Assembly: GCF_030272615.1 (NCBI RefSeq)
Contig: NC_081415.1
Location: forward strand, 373,595,009 to 373,653,008
Length of the DNA: 58,000 nucleotides
Direction: 5' to 3'
Source of the DNA: Cryptomeria japonica
Taxonomy: Eukaryota > Streptophyta > Pinopsida > Cupressales > Cupressaceae
In this document: positions 43,951-54,979 of the stretch, in pieces
How positions within the stretch are numbered: position 1 is the first letter of the stretch
Layout: each line of letters opens with the position of its first letter
Program-made: the position numbers and the translations under genes
Notes under the pieces: model-generated
The model's database searches: none
Told to the model about the DNA's origin: nothing
The model's input: the letters and a program-made list of their open reading frames with translations, nothing else

Positions 43951-44163
43951 CTAGGCATAGTATCTACGAAGGTGCATAGCATTTATGGGTTCCTTGAGAG
44001 GCATACCTTCCACATCTACTATCCTATAAGCACATGATCCATAGACCTCCATGATGATGTATGGTCCAAGCCAATTAGGACTGAACTTTCCTTTCTCCCC
44101 AAATAAGGCATTCACGTTGTGTTGATTCACATAAAGTACTAAATCCCCTACCAAGAAGGAACG
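43951..44163 (-). pseudogene. pol: Tat integrase C-terminal end
   Basis: The minus-strand text FLVGDLVLYVNQHN, KGKFSPNWLGPYII and MHLRRYYA is the typical C-terminal barrel of Ty3 integrase. The stop is at 43951-43953. It is the continuation of the piece that ends at 49186; between them lies a solo LTR. Removing that insertion and one 5-bp duplication gives an uninterrupted frame. Confidence 0.9.
44159..44163. repeat. Target-site duplication, left, of the 5.0-kb solo LTR
   Basis: GAACG, with partner GAATG at 49186-49190; the single mismatch is a C-to-T at a CpG. Confidence 0.8.
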
Positions 44164-46078
44164 TGTAATGCCCGCCAAAATACCCTAGAGAAAACTAATC
44201 ATCTATCATACTAATTGAGATTTTTGTTAATTAACTTATAATAACAACTAATGTAATACATAACATCTCCATATAACTATATTCATTAACCATTTAAACA
44301 TTATGAATATACATCATCTCACAGTTCACTAATTTACACAAGTGGAAATAACATAACATCATTAACCTTTCCCTAGGGTACTTCAACGTCATTACTCATT
44401 TAAATTGCATAATGACAGCCTACTCACATGATAAACATATTTCATCTGGAATTTAATGCATCATATTTAATTTCCTAATTATGAGATATGCAACCTACTA
44501 GGTTATTTATCCATTATGAAATGCATACCATTATATACCATTCTAATAGCATATTACATTCCTTCTTTTAAAATGTAAGACAACCCCATAATCCTACATT
44601 CATTTTATGCACCAAATCCAAATGTGTTTTAACCCAACATCTCTTTTCCTTTTCCATGATGATGCAATCCAAATGCATAGGTAAAATCCATCTTTGATAA
44701 TCCATTTAAAAATACTTCAATCGCTCCTAATACTAACATGATCTCATCCTATTTATTATGATTATCTCATCATAAAGTATAAACTATGATTCATTATTCA
44801 ATCCATATAATAAACTAATTCTCTTATTTCTTTACTCAAGCACAACATCACACTAATCCTTCATTCATAAAGTTCATTTATTGGCTTACAAACATATAAC
44901 AATATAAATCCAATAACTTCATTACACGTACATGGCATACATCATATACAAATCATTTACTATTTATTTAGCATGATATACATTCCATTACTATGCAAAT
45001 CAGTCCATTCCATATTAGTTTCATTCTAAAGCCTCAATACCTTTTAATCCCAATTTTCTTTTACATTCAAACTCTCACGTGGTCATATATGTCTCCTCCA
45101 TCATGATTTATCAATTAGCAACATTATCTGTTCACATATCTAATTTCTTCATAACATCGTAGTTTTCACATAGCACCAAAAGCATATCCATGAATCCAAT
45201 AGCATAGTTTCATTTCCTAATCCAACTACACATGCAACCACTTTCCCAATTTTACAATAACCCCAATGCATAACACAAGAATCCTAATATTTTCCCAGCA
45301 TACACATAGAGACATAATTATCTAAACCTTATCCATATTATCTAATATCCTCAATACTGATATTTAAGATTATTTCATTTCTCAATGTTTTTTCACATAT
45401 TAAATCACAATCTAAAGAAATAACCATAGAATTCTTTCCTAACCAATACAAGCATATCATATTATAAATCACATCTATTTCAATTGCAACTCCATTACCA
45501 AATTTGGGTACGTGAAATCATTTCCTTCATTTAACAAGAACATATCCATGCATATCATTGCCACATTTACAAATCATGACATACCCTAACTACCAATTAT
45601 GAACTACTTACGAATACATTTATATAACAATACATCATGAATATAGCTCTTTCTTTTACATGATTACACATACCACATACAAGATATTACATCCATGCAT
45701 TCCATCATATCATTACATAAATCTTCTACAAGGTACATCCATAATCCATCAAGAAGGAGAATCCACATCCACGCACGAAGAACACCAGCAAGGGGAAAAA
45801 ACCCAATGGTAAAAAGCACCAACCACCCAGCCATGTGGAACCAAAGGAACCACCCCTCGTGCTAGGAGATGACATGGGGTCCCAACACACACTCTACATC
45901 TAGGTTGACACTTAATACCAAAAGACAAGATTAAAACAACTCTCACAAGCATGGAGAAAATACAACCAACACAAACAACCATAATAAGAAACTCCCAAAG
46001 GCTTATCAATAAACAAGGCATAGTCATAAGATCATCAAAGGGAACACATGTTAGAGTGGAGTTTCATCGCATGTTACA

Positions 46079-46412
46079 AGCATCCTTTCAAGGAACCTCT
46101 TGTTATATTTAGACCCCCAAGCATCCTTTCAAGGAACCTCTTCGTAAGTGACACACATGCGGAACCAACTCAACCTATGAGAGATCAAGGGAGTTTGGTT
46201 TACCATCTTCATGGTCTTCTCATGTTTATCCTAAAATATCATCCCTAGGATCAAGTCATGAGGCTCACAACTATTCATTATCTTGTTTAAATGAGTTATA
46301 ATTACCCATCCCAATTAATTCATTATCAATTTTATCACTTGTTTACAAATCATGGAAAACTCCAATGTTCCCTGGTGGTCTAGACTTCATGCATCCTTAC
46401 AAGGAACCTCAT
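46079..46412 (+). repeat. Three copies of a 23-bp direct repeat
   Basis: AGCATCCTTTCAAGGAACCT is at 46079 and again at 46120, both followed by CTT. A diverged copy, TGCATCCTTACAAGGAACCT, is at 46390. Confidence 0.8.
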
Positions 46413-46980
46413 GCAAGCCTATCTCTCATGACCCCAGTCATCACAAGGAAGCCCACTCCTCCTAACATGGTCTCAAACATGACAACACAAGAGGCTCTAG
46501 AATCATAATTAAATCTAAGAACATACATAAATCTGAAATCATAAACAATCCACATGCAACCAACAATCTCATTCATAGTCATGAAAGATGTGAAAGGTAA
46601 CATCATGACAACCAAAAATCAATGAGCCTCTTGGCCAAATTAACATATCAAGGCCATAAGAAATGCCATCAAATCTGAAATGAATCATCAAATAATCTCA
46701 GCAAATCCACTTGTTGGTGCATAATCACAAGAATCTCAATCTCTCTCTTGGCACATCAACAAGAGAGGAAGTGCAAACAACTCAAATGGCCTAAAACGCA
46801 TACAAAACTCACAAATAAATAATATGAAGACATCCGAAATAATAAATAAACATTAAACAACATCATAAATTCCCTCAAAAACCCTCTAGTAAGGTCCAAA
46901 ATCCAACTGACATCAAACAAACTTCAAATTGGACAAAACCCTAAAAATACACAGAATGGCGCATGCATTCTCTGAAGTGG

Positions 46981-47072
46981 TGCATATAGCTGATACTTTA
47001 GCACATATAGGTGATATTTTAGTGCATATGGTTCTTATTTTAGCGCATATGGTCATTCCTTTAGCGTATAGG
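46981..47072. repeat. 21-bp tandem repeat, about 4.4 units
   Basis: Units at 46981, 47002, 47023 and 47044, each of the form NGCATATGGTGATATTTTAG with substitutions, then a partial unit from 47065. Confidence 0.8.
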
Positions 47073-48807
47073 AAAGAAGTGTAAATTTTGGCAGAACACT
47101 ACTTAAGTGCGGGATCAAAACTGCTCAAAACATAATGAGCCAAATATGACATATTTACACTCATTGGAATCGGCACAAAATGAAATATAATAATATGTAA
47201 ACAAAATAAAATAATAAAATTCACCCAAGGAACTCCAATTGAAAACATAATGCAGACTTCAGGAGGGAAAAACATCTCCAGCAAGTTCAGAAAACCATCA
47301 TACACCAAATCTTGAATCCAAATCATGAAATAGACTCAACACACATATAAATAAAAACAATAAACTTATTCCCAACATAAAAACACATAAAAACAAGGTA
47401 ATATAAAATGTCTCAGAAGGAGATGAGTCCTGTGAGTCTTCCTCACGGCAAGGCCAGACTGGAAGCTCACAAGGCTCTCTCCTCTCAACTCCACAAACTC
47501 TCTTAAATATTTATCAACATGAAAGAAATCTCAAAAATAAAAATAATCAAATACAATCACATAATAAATGGTAGAAAACTCCATACATATAAATCCCATG
47601 TCGTGCATTCACCGCAACCACAGAAAATATAACTTCCAAACTTTCATCCAAATATAGATCTCATAACCCATGGGATTCCCAATCATTTCCATTAAGAATA
47701 GAGAGAATGAAATGAACTATTAATTTATTCCCCACACAAAATATTCACGGAGTAAACACTTGCAGAAAATGAAAATCAAAGATAAATAGCAAGGGTATGG
47801 CCTCCAACCTACAACTCGTGTGATGGTAGGTCGTTGAAGGAGAGCCCACAAGTTTTGCAATCCAAATCCAAACCCAGTCCAGGCAATCCACCGAGAATCC
47901 AAAGAAAAAGAATGGAACCTGTGAATAGTCACAGGGAATCCATTAAAAGGAAACAATAAACAAGAAACCCTAGAAATCCAACCAATAGGGTAATTCCATT
48001 TTGGAATATTTTTCCCATATCCTATGGTTTCCCCAAAATAAAATCCTCCAATACGAGAATAGGGTAGGTAGGAAATACTAACATATACTATAAATAGGTG
48101 GGATAAATATATTTTAATATCCCAAGGTATAATTACCATACCACCAAATAAATATTAGTATTTAAACTATAGCCTTATAGGAATTATTATTCAATACATT
48201 ATGAACTATAGTTATTTTTAATTAAATACTTCACCAATAGAAAACATAATTAAATAAATTAACCATTAAATAATTTATTACTTCCAATAATAAATATTAA
48301 TTAATATTTAGACTATAAATAATAATCAATATTTAATTAAATAACCTTTACAAAATTATTAATTAAATAAATACTATAATTCTAAAAATCATAAATCAAA
48401 TAATCAAAAGCTCAAATAGCTTAAATCAAATAATTAAAAATAAATAATACTAACTATCAAATCTCTCAACAAATAGACAAATAATCCAACGCCACATAAA
48501 TAACCACGTGACAATAAAATCAACCACAACATAAATAATCATCATACCAAAAGAATCAATCAATACTAACATACTCAAAAAACTGAAAGAGCCAAGCTAA
48601 CAACTAACATGACCAATTATGCCTAGTGACAACTTAAACTTAGAGTATGTGACGGGAACCCATGTCAACTCCGAAACCACATATTACCATTAAGATAAGG
48701 ACATGCTCGCACCTATGAAGCTAGGGGAGTTCTCACCTGGGAATTCCAAGAGGAATAAATGTCCAGTACCTGCAAGTCCTGCAACCACCAACAATGATAC
48801 ATGTATG

Positions 48808-48812
<5 letters not shown>

Positions 48813-48850
<38 letters not shown>
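48813..48850. repeat. AT dinucleotide microsatellite
   Basis: A long alternating AT run following GTATGTATGTAT. The open frames that span it are microsatellite artefacts. Confidence 0.9.
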
Positions 48851-48852
<2 letters not shown>

Positions 48853-49185
48853 GACAAGTGGTAGAATTGTGCAATGGCACATCTCGCTTGCAATGAGTGA
48901 TGTGACATTGATTCTCCACGAAGATTGTCAAACAATAGTCAAACACATCTCATAAGCATCTCATAAAATATAATCATGAAATAGGGTTAGTATAATCATA
49001 ATCAACTTCAAATCCATGATCAATATAATCTTTCAATAATCTATCACATAGTAAGCATATAGTATCCATCAAATCACATGAATAATCATCATCCAAATCA
49101 TCATGAATAGTCGAGATAAGTCTATCACGCATGGAATAAAATTTAACTCTAATCAAAACAAGTCAAGTCAAGGGTGGACACTACA

Positions 49186-49960
49186 GAATGTTGAATAACC
49201 TTATCATTGTAGCTTCGTTGCAAATTTTTATGATATGTTTGAATATGTTCAAGGGCATTGATACGTTGTTCATCGAGCATCTCAAGTTGTTGAAGTCTTT
49301 GCTCTATGTAGGAATCATCATCCACTATACCCCTAAGAGAAACTCTCAAAGAAGGAATTTGTAACTCCAACAGCATAATGGCATCGGCACCATAAATAAG
49401 ATTGTAAGGGGTACAACCCGTAGCAACACGTACACTTGTGCAATAAGCCCACGGAGCATAGGTTAATTGAGTATGCCAATCCTTACCATGCTTGTTTACA
49501 ATTTTTCAAATAATTTGTTCAATTATCCTATTAGAAGACTCATCTTAACCATTTGATTGAGGATAATAAGGTGTAGAAAAATTATCTTGAATATGACATT
49601 TCTCAAGAAACTTCTTCACATCCTTATTTTTTAATGACGTTCCATAATCTGAAACTAAGTTCGAAGGTATCTCAAATTGAGAAATGATGTTTTCCAAAAT
49701 GAATTGACAAATTACTTCAGTGGTAGTGGATCTAAGAGGAATGGCCTCCACCCACTTTGTAAAGTAATCAGTGGCAAATATGATGAAAGTATGTCCTTGA
49801 GATGAAGGAGGAGATATTTTACCAACAAGATTCAAACCCCATGTGGAAAAGGGCCAAGATGCTACCTATGATCAAAGCTCTTGAGTAGGGGCATGGATCA
49901 AATTGCTATGTTGTTGGCACTGATGACATCATTTAACAAACACAAAATATTCCAATTCCA
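49186..49960 (-). pseudogene. pol: Tat integrase, zinc and catalytic domains
   Basis: Minus-strand integrase. Part of the zinc domain reads CHQCQQH near 49920. The core shows FATDYFTKWVEAIPL (near 49770), LVSDYGTSLKNKDVKKF (near 49650) and YYPQSNGxDESSNRIIE (near 49550), so the D, D and E residues are legible; x is a TAA where glutamine is expected. A TGA near 49510 and the tail ELQIPSLRVSLRG and ERLxxLEMLDEQR-type helix (49376-49190) complete the domain. It is interrupted at 49186-49190 by the solo LTR and continues at 44163. Confidence 0.88.
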
Positions 49961-50234
49961 TTGTTTTCTAATAATATCCCATTCAGAGCAATCTATGAAC
50001 TAAAGACCTACCCCCAAAATGCCCCCCACAAGCACCTGAATGCTCTTCTTTGAGAGCGACAAGGACCTCGGCCTTGTTTAAGCATCAAAGGAGAATACCA
50101 TTATTACCCCTCCTATAAAGAACATTAGAAAGGATAATGTATCTAGCGGCCAATTTGCAAAACCTATCTCTTGTATTCTTATTCGCAAAGTCAGGAAAGG
50201 TACCATCACTCAAATATCTTATGACATGTGAGTC
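49961..50234 (-). pseudogene. pol: Tat RNase H-integrase linker and integrase N-terminus remnant
   Basis: The minus-strand sequence between the second RNase H and the integrase zinc pair is degraded. Phrases such as EHSGACGGHFGG (near 50030, in the position of the HHCC histidines) are readable amid frame changes. It has no other feature. Confidence 0.5.
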
Positions 50235-50760
50235 TCATTCATCAGAATCTATAATGCAACAATATGCCACATCACCAGGGTTATCAACAATAGTCACGAA
50301 AGTAAGGTTATGAATAGTGAATTGAATATCTACCATGGGGTTCTCTACAAACACAAGAGAGGCAACACATGTCATCGCATCAGCATGTTCATTATCTTTT
50401 CGAGGAACTAGCTCCATGGTGTAAGAATCCAATTTTTGTAACAAGGATAAAGCTAGATCTTTATGTTGCGATAATTTGTCTTGTTTAGCTTGATAAACTC
50501 CTATCACTTGTCTTATGATTAGTTGAGAATCTCCATAAATATGTATATTCTTCACATTCAACACCAAGGCTTCTTTAATTCCAACTATAAGAGCTTCATA
50601 TTCAGCAATGTTGTTGGTACATAAGAAATTGAGATGATATGATAAAGGAATAGGCTTCTTTTAGGAGAAATTAAGACCACCCCTGCCCCTGATCTTGTAT
50701 GACACTTAGAACCATCGAAGAATAGTTCCCAAGTCTCATCAACCTCAATGAAAAGAATGT
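50235..50760 (-). pseudogene. pol: Second (archaeal-type) RNase H of the Tat element
   Basis: WELFFDGSKCHTRSGAGVVL (near 50735-50676) holds the first aspartate. After a frameshift near 50655-50640, a NNIAEYEALI-type block (near 50610) gives the glutamate, HIYGDSQLIIRQ (near 50540) the next aspartate, and KDNEHADAMTCVASL (near 50400) the last. This extra RNase H is the diagnostic domain of the Tat lineage. A 1-nt frame change is required, otherwise the domain is complete. Confidence 0.85.
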
Positions 50761-51481
50761 ATTCATCAGGAAAAGATTCTGGATTAGGTAGGGAGAAGGG
50801 TGAAGGAGCGTCAACTAAATGATCAGTCAACACTTGACCCTTTATTGCCTTTTGTGAGACAAACTTAAGGTCAAACTCGGTCAACATCATAACCAACTTA
50901 GCTAAGCGTCTCGAAAGATTAGTTTTGGAGAAAAGATATTTAAGAGGATCAAATTTAATGATAACATGAATCTTAGCATTCAAGAGATAATATCTCAACT
51001 TCTGGGTTGCAAAGACTAAAGCAAGGCATTGTCTCTCTATCGTAGAATATCAAACTTTGTAATCAAGTAGAGTGTGGCTTATGTAATAAACCAGGCATTC
51101 TCTACCATCCTTATCACATTGTGCCAATAAGGTTGTAAGAGCTTGAGGGGAAGGAGTGGTGTATAAAAGAAAAGGCTTAGTAGGGTCAACAGGTTGAAGA
51201 ATGGGAGGATTGGCCAAATAAGTTTTTAAGTCTTTGAATGCTTGATGACAATCCTCATTCCATTGGAAAGTGATATTCTTTTTAAGCAATTGTGTGAAAG
51301 GAAAGTTATGATCCGCAAGTTGAGAGACAAACCTACGAATAGCTTGGATATTTCCTTGCAAACTTTTGAGTTGGGAAACATTCTTAGGAGGTGGCACGTT
51401 AACAATAGCATCTATCTTCTTCGTATCCACCTCAACGCCACGATGTGAAACTATGAATCCTACTATTTTTCCACTGGCCAC
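50761..51481 (-). pseudogene. pol: Tat RT thumb/connection and first RNase H
   Basis: IVGFIVSHRGVEVDTKKIDAI (near 51470) starts the RT thumb. FVSQLADHNFPFTQLLKK and FQWNEDCHQAFKDLKTYL follow near 51330-51230. The first RNase H is degraded: the catalytic CDAS position reads TTPSPQAL near 51150, so the key aspartate is missing, as is usual for the degenerate first RNase H of Tat elements. YYISHTLLDYKV (near 51085) and LYYLLNAKIHVI-like text continue to about 50900. Confidence 0.8.
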
Positions 51482-51952
51482 ATTAAAAACACATTTTCAA
51501 GGATTCAAATGCTTCTTGTACTTACAAATTCTCTCAAAGATTTGACGAAGGATCTTACCATGATCTGTACGAAGGACAGATTTGGCTAAGATGTCATCAA
51601 CGTAATCTTCTAAGGTCTTATGCATATAGTCATGGAAAATGAGAGTCATAGCATGCTAATAGGTTGTGCCTACATTTTTCAACCCAAAAGGCATCGCAAT
51701 CCAACAAAACGTACCCCAAGGAGTTGTGAAAGTAGTTTTATATTGATCTTGGGGATTGACAAAAAATTGATTATATCCTGAGAAACCATCCATTAAGGAT
51801 AGTAAAGCATGTCCTACTACCGAATCCACTATCATGTCAATATTTGGGAGGGGAGAATCATCTTTTAAAGAGGCCTTGTTCAAATCACGAAAAATCAGTA
51901 CACATCCTAATTGTTGGCATTTGGCATTTGGCATTATAACAGACAAGGAGAG
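51482..51952 (-). pseudogene. pol: Tat reverse transcriptase
   Basis: Minus strand. FRDLNKASLKDDSPLPNID (near 51880), LMDGFSGYNQF (near 51800), YKTTFTTPWGTFCW and AMPFGLKN (near 51735-51670), and the catalytic YVDD (near 51600) are all intact. A TAG at about 51656 stands at the position of the family's glutamine/arginine after TTY. The N-terminal part is lost at about 51950, where a copia LTR with its PPT-like purine run begins. Confidence 0.88.
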
Positions 51953-51956
51953 ATTA

Positions 51957-53145
51957 TTGGCATTTCAATAAGGATATTGAGAAGCTTGTTGATGATTATG
52001 GATATAACTGATTAAGGATGTTTACTATCTTAATATTATTATTTTGTCATTGATGTCAAGAAATTGATTTTCTAATTCAGTATGATGTTGCCATATCTTG
52101 AGAGGTATGATTTGATGAGTATAAAGATGTCGGTAAAAGACATAGAAAGAATATGATGGATAAGGGGAGAAATAAGTTATTCAATGGGCAACTATTACTG
52201 AGCTCGACAATGATGAGATCATGATGATTAGATTGTTTTGATATCCTACATATGTTATTGATTGAAAGGTTAATACTATACTATGTTACCGAGAAAAGAA
52301 CCTAGTCGGTAAACCCTAAGGTTATCGCTATCAGTTAATGAAGGCAGAATGTCTACTGAGTGAAGTTTAGTATTTACTGAGTTGTAACCGAGCTGTAATA
52401 GAATACATTAAATGATTACATGCATTATTTAATGAAGGAAGTTGATGAGCTGGCTATGATTAAATGATTGGTATGTCGTGAATGAAGTTTGTTAAAGAAT
52501 CAATGGCAAAGGAAATCGGCAGGAAGATCTACAGCTTAGATTGAACCACAATACCCTAGCACAAGTTCCAAGAAATGTATGCAAGTTCTGAGGCAAGGTA
52601 AAACATTTTCAAATCGAAGGATACATTGAACTTGGACAAAGTTTGAAAATCTGATGGCTATGATTGATCATGGGAAATGTGATCAAGGAGATTAAGCGGT
52701 TGGCAAATTGTTTATAAATAGGGAACTGTGGGTAAACAATGCATGTGGGCAAGTGTATGCACAGGGATGCTACATAGTGATTACCAAGCACAGAAGCTTG
52801 GAGATCTGTTTTGAATAACAGAGTATAGAGCCCATCAGATGGACAAGATTAGTTCTATGTCTATATTGTATTGAGAAAATAAGAATCTGCTTTAGCATTT
52901 TAGATGTGAAGTTGCAGATAGATTTTTATTACTGTTATTTTGTGAAAATGACAGAAAATCTCTTAACCGAGTGGACTTAACAGTCTTATTTGTAAAACCC
53001 TCTATCAAGGTGACATTCTGATTGAGTGTTTGAAATCCTTTAACAAGGTCACTTCTAACAAGTTGAAGATCCTAATAGATCTGAGGGAAATTCCTTCACT
53101 GGGTCACATCTAACAATGTGTTTTGGAATATATTCGGTTACTAAC
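51957..53145 (+). repeat. Copia-type LTR fragment
   Basis: A purine run (GACAAGGAGAGA, about 51943-51954) precedes TATTGGCATTTCAATAAGG, resembling the TGTTGGCAT LTR starts of conifer copia elements. Near 52960-53110 the phrases CTTAACCGAGTGGACTTAAC and CCTCTATCAAGG parallel those in the copia LTRs at 22550 and 28385. It is non-coding. The right end is lost where the LINE begins. It could be a solo LTR or the end of an element whose interior was replaced. Confidence 0.55.
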
Positions 53146-53205
53146 AGTCGAAGCATGGAGCGAAATGGAGTGGAGTGAAAAGGAGCGGGAATCCCAAATT
53201 TCAAA

Positions 53206-54597
53206 TTGGGAAATGGTGGAATTCTTGGGAATGGCGGATTTCCTGGAATCTGCTATTCCCCTGGGATCGAATCTGGCACGCAGGCAAGAGGTCAGACATC
53301 TCAAGGGTTAGAAGAGGACAAGGAAAAAGAAAAACCGGGAGAAGAAAAATATTTGATCCCCGAGGACCCACACGACAAAGGAAAATGGAAAAAATGGTCC
53401 TCCCTCTTTGGAGTGAAGCCACTAGTTAAATCTGGGCTTCCGAAAGTAACAAACATTTCAGACCCCGCCTCTAGTCTGATCGCTATTTTCGTTCCAGACA
53501 AAGTGGTCAATATGACTGTAGTTGGCCTATCTATGACATTAGTGGGACGATTCTCTGGCTTTAGGCCCAACATTGATGATGTTAGGAATTTCATAAGGAG
53601 AAAATGGATGGTAAAAGGACAAGTGGAAGTGGCGGCGCTGCCTAGAGGGTTTTTTACCTTCACTTTCAACTCTGAAGAAGACATGAACAAAGCTCTTTAT
53701 GAAGGCCCCTGGATGTTTGGCAAGTCTTCCCTGGCTCTCCAAAAATGGGCCCCGAATCTCGTCCTGGATGATTCCTTCTTCGTTTATGCACCAGTCTGGA
53801 CACGCCTCCCAGGTCTCCTGCTCGAATACTGGAATGAGGAAGTTTTCAAGAGCATTGTGAAATCCTTTGGAGAACTCTTATCGATTGACCCAATGACGTT
53901 GGCTAAATCAAGGTTAGTCTTTGCTCGCATTTGTGTAAATGTTAACTAAATGACAGATATGCCTCAATCCATAGATATCATATCTAAACTAGGAAAATGG
54001 TCCCAAGCTATTGAATATGAATCTCTACCATTTGCCTATTTCCACTGCAAAAATTCAAGGCATTTGGCAAAATCTTGTCCGCTCAAGAAAGGCAAGGAAC
54101 CCAAGATAGATAGTAACTCTACGAAAAAAAAGATCTGGCAAATGACAAACAAAAAAGTAGATTCATCAATATCCGAGAGTAATCAAAAAAAGGATGCAAT
54201 GGAACTTATGAATGAAGTCAAGAGGACTGGGAGTAGCAGTAATGATAAACAGGATTGTGTTTGTTTCAACAACCCACCAGAGAGCTCTAAAGAAGCAGAG
54301 CTAGGAACTGAGTTGATCAATAAAGAAAGCCCAGAAGCTCAGAAGAATGAAACTGTAAGTCGGGAGAAGGATGAATCTATTCCAGACCAGAAGGACGGAT
54401 CAGCTAGCCAGGAGAAGGAAGAATCATATCCAGCCTCTTCGCTTTCTAAATCGACTGACATAAACTTTAATGACTTTAATGAAGCCCAAGACCCTTCTGA
54501 TTCTGAGCCCTTATTTCTTTTAACTAATGGAAGCCCAAAGCCTCTCCTCTATAAAACCCCTTCCCAAAGCGTGCTTATGCTGGATGAAATCCTCTGA
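53206..54597 (+). pseudogene. LINE ORF1 (DUF4283 and zinc knuckle), one stop
   Basis: ORF1 protein binds LINE RNA. The 53206 ATG opens a 464-codon frame, broken only by a TAA at 53947, where glutamine would read through. The DUF4283 region covers about residues 80-240: LIAIFVPDKVVNMTVVGLSM, LVGRFSGFRP, EDMNKALYEGPWMFGKSSLA, and LPGLLLEYWNEEVFKSI. The zinc knuckle near 54030-54085 reads YFHCKNSRHLAKSC: the first cysteine is tyrosine and the glycine before histidine is arginine. The rest is a charged, disordered tail ending at 54597. Confidence 0.85.
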
Positions 54598-54809
54598 ATT
54601 CCCAGGTCGAGAGAAGGAAAATTGAACAAGGAGGAACTCAAGGAAGGAATCTCAACTAGAAGCAAGATTAAGAAAAAGGCACATGTTGGAAGCCAAAATA
54701 AAAAGTAGGGAAGGCCATCCCTAAAACATCAAAGGGAATAGGAAAGCTGGAAGAACCGTGCTGATGGAACACAGTGTTCCATCGATTCAGCCCTATCCCC
54801 AGTTAAAAT

Positions 54810-54979
54810 ATGAAGATTATATCCTCAAATATCAGAGGGCTAAACGCCCCCCATAAGCAGGATGTGTTACGGAACGTCATCAGAGATCATAAACCAGATG
54901 TGGTCCTTGTTCAAGAAACCAAGATGTCTAAAGAAAAAGTTGAAAGGATCAGAATTTTCAAAGAAAACAGAGTCATGGG
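54810..54979 (+). pseudogene. LINE ORF2, part 1 (endonuclease N-terminus)
   Basis: ORF2 starts at the ATG at 54810, 210 bp after ORF1. SSNIRGLNAPHKQDVLRNVI holds the first endonuclease motif (N of NIRGL) and VLVQETKM the catalytic glutamate. The frame is cut at 54979 by a solo LTR. On removal of the insert and one duplication, the codon phase is kept exactly and continues at 56460. Confidence 0.9.

Larger units (their letters stand above)
44164..49185 (-). mobile_element. 5.0-kb solo LTR inserted in the Tat integrase
   Basis: The insert has TG...CA ends. On the minus strand it starts TGTAGTGTCCACCCTTGAC at 49185 and ends TTGGCGGGCATTACA at 44164. The ends resemble those of the LARD LTR (TGTAGTGCCCC...GGCATTACA), which suggests a related giant-LTR family; the interiors show little similarity by eye. 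No second internal copy of either end, PBS or coding domain is visible, so it reads as one solo LTR. Internal repeats are at 46079-46142 and 46981-47064, and an AT tract at 48813-48850. Orientation is inferred from the end similarity. Confidence 0.75.
30779..51952 (-). mobile_element. Tat-lineage Ty3 retrotransposon with antisense PMD gene
   Basis: On the minus strand the order is RT (51946-51500), RNase H, second RNase H (50760-50235), integrase (about 49950-49186, then 44163-43951), a spacer, the PPT at 40304-40291 and the 3' LTR from 40290 downward. A second, archaeal-type RNase H is a hallmark of the Tat lineage. The plus-strand PMD gene (40870-43375) lies between integrase and PPT, where Tat elements are known to carry extra, sometimes antisense, ORFs. 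The element is interrupted by the gag-only element in its LTR and by a 5.0-kb solo LTR in its integrase. Its 5' part (gag, protease, 5' LTR) is missing; sequence right of 51952 belongs to a copia LTR. Confidence 0.75.

Noticed and set aside
48690-48946. Two minus-strand frames with YIYIYIYI runs
   Set aside because: Translation of an AT microsatellite.
44164-49185. Complete small LTR retrotransposon rather than a solo LTR
   Set aside because: No second copy of either terminus, no PBS and no PPT-LTR junction was seen inside the interval.
53123-53311. Alternative upstream starts for LINE ORF1
   Set aside because: These frames do not connect to the DUF4283 text; only the 53206 frame does.
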